47,742 nt of DNA from Anaerolineae bacterium (GTDB lineage: Bacteria; Chloroflexota; Anaerolineae; Anaerolineales; E44-bin32), in the NCBI GenBank assembly GCA_011174825.1, contig DUEZ01000082.1, positions 31,233 to 78,974 on the forward strand. The letters are read 5' to 3'. The position numbers were made by a program, and so were the translations under genes. The notes under the pieces are model-generated. The model had not been told where the DNA came from, did no database searches, and saw only the letters and a list, made by a program, of their open reading frames with translations. Position 1 is the first letter of the stretch; each line of letters begins with the position of its first letter. Positions 41,813 through 47,742 of the stretch are shown here, in pieces.

Positions 41813-42430
41813 TCATTCCATCAATTTAAGTGTAAGTACACCCTTCTTCGCCCATGCAGATCCGTATCCCAAGTATGGGAACCCCCACCCCTTTTTTCTA
41901 CCAACATCCGTGGTAATTAGCGATACGTTTAATTTCGCGCCACATTCACCGGACATTTCTTCGGTCCATGCATACCCATATCCTGAATAAGGGAAACTCC
42001 ATTTACTCTCCTTACGAACTTTGGTCGCCATCAAGTTAAGCATATTGCCACCGATATTTCCCTCCATCCTTTTCCCCCATGCGTATCCGTAACCTAAGTA
42101 CGGGAACCTCATTCTTTTCTCCGTGCCAACATCCGTGGTCAATAAATCAACAGCAATCCCATTATTGACGCCCTGCATTCTTTTCGCCCACGCATATCTA
42201 TACCCAAAATATGGAAAACTCCACTTCTTCTGCATACCCACATCAGTCGTCGATAGATCAATGCTCAATAGCCCACCATTCTCTCTAACAAGATCCACCA
42301 ATGCCTCATAGGAAATGGGATTGTTTGAGACCTCTTGAACATGGGGGGATTCATCTAGCAATGGGGTTCGACAATTAGGACAGTTACCAATCCATCCCTC
42401 AAATTCACATCGGCAGTTAGGGCAATACAT
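41813..42430 (-). CDS. Zinc-ribbon protein with four FPYxGYGYAW repeats
   Basis: The 205-residue protein starts with a zinc ribbon, CPNC (3-6) and CPNC (17-20). After a linker (YEALVDLVRENGG) come four tandem repeats of about 37 residues. Each has a hydrophobic strand, TTDVGxxK and FPYxGYGYAWAK. FPY stands at 72, 109, 146 and 184. A fifth partial strand (LTLKLME) closes the chain, as in closed or stacked beta-repeat folds. I cannot name the repeat family. The ATG at 42430 has AGGAGG 8 nt upstream. Longer starts to 42586 overlap the ABC permease and lack a good site. It follows a NatAB-like operon by 52 nt and is probably co-transcribed. Confidence 0.8.
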   Translation of the reverse strand: MYCPNCRCEFEGWIGNCPNCRTPLLDESPHVQEVSNNPISYEALVDLVRENGGLLSIDLSTTDVGMQKKWSFPYFGYRYAWAKRMQGVNNGIAVDLLTTDVGTEKRMRFPYLGYGYAWGKRMEGNIGGNMLNLMATKVRKESKWSFPYSGYGYAWTEEMSGECGAKLNVSLITTDVGRKKGWGFPYLGYGSAWAKKGVLTLKLME

Positions 42431-42482
42431 CCTCTCTCCCTCCTGAATATCCATCGAGCAACCACCCTTGACGGATCTTGAT

Positions 42483-43763
42483 CTACACCCGACCCAGCAA
42501 TGCTTTGTAAAATCGTCTCGCGCTGAATGGCTGTCCTGAGAGCAGCGTTTGGGCGCGGAACATATTCGCCACAGATCTGACAACAAAAACGGCAGTGAGC
42601 GCCATTAGTCCCGCGGCAAGTAAAGGTTGCCAGAAAGGCACACCACCAATGGTTAGACGCATGATCATTACAACCGGTGCGGTCAGCGGGAAAAGGCTTA
42701 ACGCTGTCGGAAGAGCTGCATGTGGAGCCTCACCCGATGCCATTAACGCAATGATATAACCGGCCATCAGCGGTATCATGACCACCCAGGTCGCTTGGGT
42801 GATCTCCTTCATGTTCGGGACTAACGCCCCAGCACCGGCCATCAGGCTTGCATACACAACATATCCAAGGATGAAAAAAACTATCCCCCATGCCAAGAGC
42901 GAAGGTGGAATGGTGAGCTCAGCAGGGAGATTGAGCACCCCCCCACCCAGACGAAGGATGGCGTAACTTGCACCTAACCAAGCTATCGTTGGGAGCAGAC
43001 TGGCGATCCCTAACCCTATGAGTTTACCAGTCAGCAGCTGACGTGGATGAATGGACTGCATCAAGATCTCCATCACCCTGTTTTCTTTTTCACCACTTAC
43101 ATTCCTGATCAGAAGGCTGGATCCCATCGAGATGAATAAATAAAAGAGGACCGCCATGATGAAAGGTATATAACGGACCAGTGTGCTGGACTCGCAGGCC
43201 GGTCCGGGTGTAGAGCAATCCTCCTCAGTGTAACGATCGTACTGCGGCTCTGGGGCCAGATTGGTTACCTGTAAATTCATCGGATTCCAGACCTTGTTCG
43301 CGAGCTCGGTGTCACCTTCAAGCAGGTTTACCAACAGGGTCTGGCGCATTATCCACTCTTGGCCATCCGATGAGGTCGGAGAGTACGTCGGGTGAACATA
43401 AATAAATTCACCCCGTTCAATATAATCTTCAGGGATGACGTAATAGGCTCCAATCTCGCCTGCTTCCAACGCCTGTTGAGCTTGCTCCTCATTGAGGTAA
43501 GGTAACAGGTGGTCGGTTGGAATCTGTTCCGGAATGTCATCGATAAGCCCCGCTAGATCGACATACCCTTCAATTTCGAGCTCGGAGCTCTCCTCCATGC
43601 TCGTCGAAACATCGACGCTGCTTGAGGTGTCACTTCTCAGGATTGATAAGATGGCGAAGATAAGAATCGCTGCGAGCGGAATGCCAAAGGAAAACAACAG
43701 GAACGACCGACGACTGAGAGTTGTGATCAATTCGTGACGAAGGACATGCACGGTCTTACTCAT
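42483..43763 (-). CDS. ABC-2 type (NatB-like) permease 2
   Basis: The 426-residue permease has an N-terminal membrane helix, a large extracytoplasmic domain (about 45-205, with a Cys pair in CSTPGPAC) and six C-terminal helices. GEKENRVMEILMQSIHPRQLLTGKLIG is the conserved NatB/ABC-2 cytoplasmic loop. It is paralogous to the neighbouring permease and overlaps it by 4 nt (ATGA). The two probably form a heterodimeric exporter with the ATPase at 44992-45888. Confidence 0.92.
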   Translation of the reverse strand: MSKTVHVLRHELITTLSRRSFLLFSFGIPLAAILIFAILSILRSDTSSSVDVSTSMEESSELEIEGYVDLAGLIDDIPEQIPTDHLLPYLNEEQAQQALEAGEIGAYYVIPEDYIERGEFIYVHPTYSPTSSDGQEWIMRQTLLVNLLEGDTELANKVWNPMNLQVTNLAPEPQYDRYTEEDCSTPGPACESSTLVRYIPFIMAVLFYLFISMGSSLLIRNVSGEKENRVMEILMQSIHPRQLLTGKLIGLGIASLLPTIAWLGASYAILRLGGGVLNLPAELTIPPSLLAWGIVFFILGYVVYASLMAGAGALVPNMKEITQATWVVMIPLMAGYIIALMASGEAPHAALPTALSLFPLTAPVVMIMRLTIGGVPFWQPLLAAGLMALTAVFVVRSVANMFRAQTLLSGQPFSARRFYKALLGRV

Positions 43764-44992
43764 GACAGACTCGCTTTCGTGATCGCCGTACTTCTGTTGC
43801 GGATTATCTCAGCTAGCCTTAAACGCTGCCCGTAGCGAAGCATGCCTAATCTGAACACGGAGGCGGCCAGCCACAGGGCTCCTAAAGCGCACAGCGTCTG
43901 GATAACCACACTCAGGGCGATCTGCCACATCGGTATCACTGCGAACATGCTACGAAAACCAACAGTCAAGATCGATGTAAAGGGCAAAAGGCTAAGCATG
44001 ATGGATATGGTGCCATTGGGATTCTCGATAAGGATCACAAGCATATAGAGTGGGATCATGTGGAGCATGAAAAAGACTGCGCCCAACGATTGACCCTCTT
44101 GTGCTTCTGCTACGGTTGCGCCCAGTGCAAACATCAGGGCAGATGCCAACACATAGGCGGGGACGGCGATCGCGATCATATAAAATACCGCCCCCCAGTT
44201 AATGCTTGGATTCTGGAACCATTCAATGCCCAGCACATCGCCACCGACGATGACGGCTAAGATACCCACCAGGATCCAGGCAGCTAACTGAGTCAAACTG
44301 ATAGCGACGATGCCCAACACCTTACCGGCGATAAGCTGAGGGGGCGAAATGGAGGTAACCAAGACCTCCATTACTCGGTTCTCTTTCTCCTCAACTACTC
44401 CAGCCATCAGGTAACCAGAACTCATCATGAGAAGGAAGACGAAGGCCACACCGATGAGCATTGGCAGGAAATTTCCGAGCGCCGGTCCACCGGCGGGAAA
44501 TTCTAGACTGCCGTCTGGTGACCGGATCGTCACCTCGCTTCTGACTGTGACGCGTCTTGCTATTTCTGGCGGCTGATCCCGTAGGAGGTTGATCTGTATG
44601 AAATCGTAGAATTGTTGTGTCGCATTCCTGCCCGGTTCCTTGAGGTACAAAAGTTCAACCTGGCTGGTTTCACCAAAATCAGAGGCCAATACGTAGTAAG
44701 CTTGAATCTCTTCGGCCTCAAGTGCCTGACGAGCTTCACTCTCCGTCTTATAGGGTATGAATTCAATAGGTTTGTCCGATCGGTCTACAGGAGCGGGCAA
44801 GGGGTTCTCTAAAAAACCAGCATAGTCAACATACCCCACCGGCGCGTCGTTCTCCTCCAAGGAGGTCATGATGAGGCCCAACCCCACAGTAAAGCCGACC
44901 ATGAGTGGAACACTCAGCAGGGCGAGGATGAAGCTCTTCTTGAAGACGTTTCGTTTATATTCATTCAGGGCTACAAGCCAGAGCTTGGACAT
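43760..44992 (-). CDS. ABC-2 type (NatB-like) permease 1
   Basis: The 410-residue permease has the same layout as its neighbour: a first helix, an extracytoplasmic domain (about 35-190) and six helices. The loop EEKENRVMEVLVTSISPPQLIAGKVLG is typical of NatB proteins, known for Na+ or antibiotic export. The ATG at 44992 has GGGAG 7 nt upstream and overlaps the ATPase stop. A GTG one codon earlier is possible. Confidence 0.92.
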   Translation of the reverse strand: MSKLWLVALNEYKRNVFKKSFILALLSVPLMVGFTVGLGLIMTSLEENDAPVGYVDYAGFLENPLPAPVDRSDKPIEFIPYKTESEARQALEAEEIQAYYVLASDFGETSQVELLYLKEPGRNATQQFYDFIQINLLRDQPPEIARRVTVRSEVTIRSPDGSLEFPAGGPALGNFLPMLIGVAFVFLLMMSSGYLMAGVVEEKENRVMEVLVTSISPPQLIAGKVLGIVAISLTQLAAWILVGILAVIVGGDVLGIEWFQNPSINWGAVFYMIAIAVPAYVLASALMFALGATVAEAQEGQSLGAVFFMLHMIPLYMLVILIENPNGTISIMLSLLPFTSILTVGFRSMFAVIPMWQIALSVVIQTLCALGALWLAASVFRLGMLRYGQRLRLAEIIRNRSTAITKASLS

Positions 44993-45888
44993 CACTTGTC
45001 TCCCTCTTCCACCACGCGGATAAAGATCTCGCTCACGGATGGAATAGCTATTTCAAATTTTTCCAGAAGGACTTCCTGAGCCATTAATCCACTGAGGACA
45101 TCCTGCGGGCTGGTGCCTTCCGCCAACATCAGCTTGAATGTGCCGTTATGTTGGCGAACAATCTCGGCTCCTGCAACGCTTGGCAATTCTCCCGCGGTTC
45201 GCACCAAAACAGCGTTCCCGGAATACTGGCGGCGGATCGTTTCTAGGTTTCCGTAGAGCACATCTCTCCCCTCATCGATCAGCACGATACGATCGCACAG
45301 CTCTTCGACCTGGTGCATCTGATGGGTGGACATGATGATGGTTGTGCCCTGATTGCGTAATTCCTGCATTAAATCCTTCACCAATTGAGTGTTAATCGGA
45401 TCGAGGGCGGTGAAAGGCTCATCAATGATGATCAACTCCGGGTGATGAAGGACGGTATTGATGATCTGTGCTTTTTGTTGCATGCCTTTACTGAGTTCTT
45501 CAACCTTCTTCTTCCGGTGATCAGCCAGATCAAAGCGTTCGAGATACCCTTCTAATCGTTTAAGTGCTTCGACCTTAGACAAACCTTTCAGCGTGCCCAG
45601 GTAAATTAGACAACGATCCAGTGCAATGTCCTGATACAGCCCGCGATCCTCAGGCATATAGCCGATGCGGTCTTTCTTCGCCTCCGTCATCGGACCATCC
45701 AGGATAGACACTGTCCCTTTTTCAGGCTTGAAGATGTCCAAAATGAGGCGGATGGTGGTGGTCTTACCCGCCCCGTTAGGGCCGAGCAAACCGAAGATCT
45801 CGCCCCGATGGACTTCAAAAGATACATCGGCAACAGCTTGCGTGGCGCCAAAAGATTTCGCGACGTGTGAGACTTCAATTGGATTCAT
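44992..45888 (-). CDS. ABC transporter ATPase (NatA-like)
   Basis: The 298-residue ATPase has Walker A LLGPNGAGKTTTIR, Q-loop YMPEDRGLYQDIALD (typical of NatA, with MPE), signature LSKGMQQKAQIINTV, Walker B LIIIDEPFTALDP and H-loop MSTHQ. A C-terminal DUF4162-like tail follows (about 215-298). It energises the two NatB-like permeases. AAGGG lies 8 nt before the ATG. It is the first gene of a four-gene operon if the zinc-ribbon gene is included. Confidence 0.94.
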   Translation of the reverse strand: MNPIEVSHVAKSFGATQAVADVSFEVHRGEIFGLLGPNGAGKTTTIRLILDIFKPEKGTVSILDGPMTEAKKDRIGYMPEDRGLYQDIALDRCLIYLGTLKGLSKVEALKRLEGYLERFDLADHRKKKVEELSKGMQQKAQIINTVLHHPELIIIDEPFTALDPINTQLVKDLMQELRNQGTTIIMSTHQMHQVEELCDRIVLIDEGRDVLYGNLETIRRQYSGNAVLVRTAGELPSVAGAEIVRQHNGTFKLMLAEGTSPQDVLSGLMAQEVLLEKFEIAIPSVSEIFIRVVEEGDK

Positions 45889-46541
45889 TTCGTAACCCTT
45901 TCTTTCCGCTCAAGTGAAGCATATGATCTATTTGCAGTCACTTCTCCTCGATACACATTCTATATGGGTGAAGCTACCCTCCGTTTCATGTCTAAACGGA
46001 AGCAATTATAAATCACAGTTCGCTCCATTTTCTTAGCTCGAAGTGGTCCAGAGTCAATCTAGGACTAGACCTGAAGATAAACAATAACTTGCCAATCTCC
46101 AATTCGGTTGTTGAACACCCGGCTCCATCATCGCCCGATCCAAGATCGATTTCCTACCAAATCCCTGACAACAGGGAGATGACTTCCCTTATATGCCTTC
46201 ATAAGCTGACACTGTAACCAATAAAGCTAAACCTCTACAATCGATTTAGAACCTTGAGCGGTTCGATGAGCTCTCCTTATGTTTACATTTGGGGTCCATG
46301 TGATGAAGGAGGTTTGTGGATGAGGGGGCGGGGTGGAACAGCGCCCCCTCATCCCCGTAAAGAGGAGGAGCCCTCCCGCTCAAAGGGGGCTACCAATGGG
46401 ATATCAGCTATATTCTTCTCAACGGTCGCAATGAGTATCATTCCCAAATCTCGATCAAAAAATAACAATGTGAAACTGAGTGGAACGCACCTATTGGTCA
46501 TCTTTTATAAGCAAATAGGTGTGTAACCGTACCTAAGGGCT
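45889..46541. other. Intergenic region, 650 bp
   Basis: The gap must hold the promoter of the NatAB-like operon. It contains one long hairpin (46318-46354). No gene, RNA or clear promoter is visible to me. Confidence 0.4.
46318..46354. repeat. G+C-rich palindrome related to 26414-26443
   Basis: A perfect 13-bp stem, GGATGAGGGGGCG/CGCCCCCTCATCC, has loop GGGTGGAACAG. The GGGTGGAA-AGCGCC block is also seen in the importer-operon hairpin, so both may belong to one palindrome family. Confidence 0.7.
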
Positions 46542-46799
46542 TCAATCATCCGAAGTGACGCCCACCTCCTCGAACTGATGAGGAACTGAGAGGGATTCTT
46601 TGTAGGATTCAAGGTTCAAACAGACCGCGCTTCCCAGTTTTAAATCGGGGTTGACCTGCAGATTGTGAGACTTGTTCGGTTTTGGCTTGCTTCGGGATGA
46701 CAGATAAGATTTTGCCTCAACATATCGACGCCATCTCTCGGCTTCCCTCAGGAATTCGTCTTGGCGAGCTTTTCCTGGACCCAAAGTTAATAACCACAT
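46542..46799 (-). CDS. Small basic protein of unknown function (85 aa)
   Basis: The 85-residue frame starts MWLLTLGPGKARQDEFLREAERWRRYVEAKSY-like, with an amphipathic charged helix (about 9-32) and a Lys/Ser/Pro-rich middle. GGAGG lies 5 nt before the ATG at 46799, which supports coding. It follows the single-pass protein gene by 134 nt on the same strand. I do not know the family. Confidence 0.5.
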   Translation of the reverse strand: MWLLTLGPGKARQDEFLREAERWRRYVEAKSYLSSRSKPKPNKSHNLQVNPDLKLGSAVCLNLESYKESLSVPHQFEEVGVTSDD

Positions 46800-46933
46800 C
46801 TTTTCCTCCATCGGTTCACCTCAACATGCCTCTGTGTGTCGATAACATGTTGCGAACCACAGAGAAAGACACGACTCTTAAAAACGGTCCCCCCACTTTC
46901 CGAAATTAGGATTTCTGTCTTCTTCGAGATTCT

Positions 46934-47191
46934 TCATCCCTCTACGAATGAAGGTGCTGAATTCTCACCCTCATAAGTTTTGTATTCGAGACGAGACATA
47001 ACCGCTGAATTTTTTATCAAAACAACGGAAGCCGTAAGTGCGCTGAGAATAACGGCAAATTTTAATAACGATTCTCCCGTCTCCATGCTGGTTTCAGCTT
47101 CCTCGATAAATCGTGCTTCCTCGACTTTGGTCAACGCGTCTTTGATGTATTCATCAGCTAGTCGTTTCACCTGCTCGGGAGGCATCTGCAT
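46934..47191 (-). CDS. Small single-pass membrane protein (85 aa)
   Basis: The product begins MQMPPEQVKRLADEYIKDAL, a helical cytoplasmic part, then one membrane helix (about 44-64, LLKFAVILSALTASVVLI) and a polar tail. GGAG lies 8 nt before the ATG at 47191. It starts 34 nt after the stop of the receiver-only regulator gene and is probably in its operon. The family is unknown. Confidence 0.55.
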   Translation of the reverse strand: MQMPPEQVKRLADEYIKDALTKVEEARFIEEAETSMETGESLLKFAVILSALTASVVLIKNSAVMSRLEYKTYEGENSAPSFVEG

Positions 47192-47225
47192 CAACGTATC
47201 TCCTTCTCTTTCAATGTGATCGCCT

Positions 47226-47582
47226 TCAAACCCGCCCACAATTTCTTATGACTGCAAGTAAAAGGTCAGGTGAGCTTGTCTTGTGTACAAAGTTTTTGAT
47301 CCCAGCATTCAACGCTTCTTGGTTCGCTTCGGGCCTACCACTCATCACGATCACGCATAATTCTGGGTGATCATCCCGCAGGGTTTGCAGCGTCTTGGAT
47401 CTATTCAGACCTGGCAAATCCCAATCGATTAGCAACACATCAGGGCATGATTCATTCGCCTTGATGACTAGATCCTCCGCATTCACCGCCTCTGCTACCA
47501 CATCCAAACCTTGCTGTCCCTCCAATAAAACACGCAGCGCATAACGCACCTTTGATCGACCATCCGCCAGTACTATCCGCAT
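47226..47582 (-). CDS. Receiver-only (single-domain) response regulator
   Basis: The 118-residue protein is a lone REC domain. The phospho-acceptor is Asp52 in LLIDWDLPGL, with Ser in VIVMSGRP and Lys in NFVHKTSS. The acidic pair that holds Mg2+ is reduced to Asp-Gly (LADGRSK), so phosphorylation may be altered. With no output domain it would act by protein contact, for example on motility or a kinase network. AAGGTGG lies 5 nt before the ATG. A two-hairpin element (47643-47700) lies just upstream and may control it. Confidence 0.88.
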   Translation of the reverse strand: MRIVLADGRSKVRYALRVLLEGQQGLDVVAEAVNAEDLVIKANESCPDVLLIDWDLPGLNRSKTLQTLRDDHPELCVIVMSGRPEANQEALNAGIKNFVHKTSSPDLLLAVIRNCGRV

Positions 47583-47642
47583 TCATACCACCTTGTGTAT
47601 CGATTTCAGAGTCTCATTTATTGACCAGTATGAATCAAAAAA

Positions 47643-47700
47643 GCCCCAGCGACATCAGGCATCTGGGGAATTCTCTTATTGGACAGGTGTCCTATTTATT
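47643..47700 (-). other. Two-hairpin element, copy B
   Basis: On the minus strand ATAGGAC-ACCT-GTCCAAT (47679-47696) is followed by CCCCAG/CTGGGG (47644-47668) with a 13-nt loop and then CTTTTTTG, an intrinsic terminator. It shares loop bases and layout with copy A at 41694-41748. The distance to the response-regulator ATG is about 60 nt. Confidence 0.6.
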
Positions 47701-47708
47701 TTTTAACT

Positions 47709-47742
47709 TCCCTGAAAAAAGGTCACCCGCGAGAAGAGGATC
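47709..47742. repeat. Inverted-repeat element, copy 4 (cut by window end)
   Basis: CCCTGAAAAAAGG followed by TCACCCGCGAGAAGAGGATC matches the left arm of copies 1 and 3. The window stops at GATC, which would be the centre of a palindrome if the right arm follows. Confidence 0.6.

Overview
The window is chromosomal DNA of a bacterium that I would place in the Chloroflexota, most likely class Anaerolineae. The placement is inference from four things: LexA with GAAC-N4-GTTC (Gram-positive/Chloroflexi type) SOS boxes, membrane-anchored PP2C/FHA-type proteins with Thr/Pro-rich tails, lipoproteins with long acidic or Pro-rich linkers, and many palindromic repeats of GTAGGGGC type. There are two tRNA genes, no rRNA, no CRISPR array, no transposase and no phage module.

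Left part (1-21.7 kb), mostly housekeeping. It opens with a complete tiny transcription unit for a 21-residue Lys/Thr peptide, followed by tRNA-Gly(TCC), a small unknown gene behind tRNA-Pro(TGG), a crotonase-fold enzyme and lexA with its SOS box inside its own promoter. Next come xpt-guaA (guanine nucleotide salvage and synthesis), a VWA/FHA membrane protein overlapping a PP2C phosphatase, an EamA transporter and a FemAB-like acetyltransferase. A degenerate PPM-domain membrane protein, a coaE-GNAT fusion and an overlapping maf-PBP-rsgA operon follow. An M20 amidohydrolase and a class I aminotransferase face each other next to a five-gene oligopeptide ABC importer (22.3-28.5 kb), which suggests peptide or amino-acid scavenging.

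Right part (28.5-47.7 kb), accessory. A two-gene ParB-like-fold pair lies near a second perfect SOS-box core. Then come a NarX/NarL-type two-component system and a Met-rich small membrane protein that may continue through an in-frame UGA with a SECIS-like hairpin. Next are an M29-aminopeptidase-like lipoprotein fused to a membrane domain beside an HGSNAT-like membrane acyltransferase, a CPBP protease, an unknown membrane protein and a patatin phospholipase. Two ABC-2 efflux systems flank a zinc-ribbon protein carrying four FPYxGYGYAW repeats. The window ends with a receiver-only response regulator and two small genes.

Non-coding structure is rich. There are several palindromic element families: GTAGGGGC, TTTGGAGT, a CTGAAAAAAG...CCGCGAGAAGAGG terminator-like inverted repeat, and CCCTCTCCC palindromes. 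A two-hairpin element occurs twice (41.7 kb and 47.6 kb) with a compensatory base-pair change between copies. My leading candidates for something undescribed are the UGA/Met-rich protein, the FPY-repeat zinc-ribbon protein, the M29-membrane fusion and the duplicated two-hairpin element.
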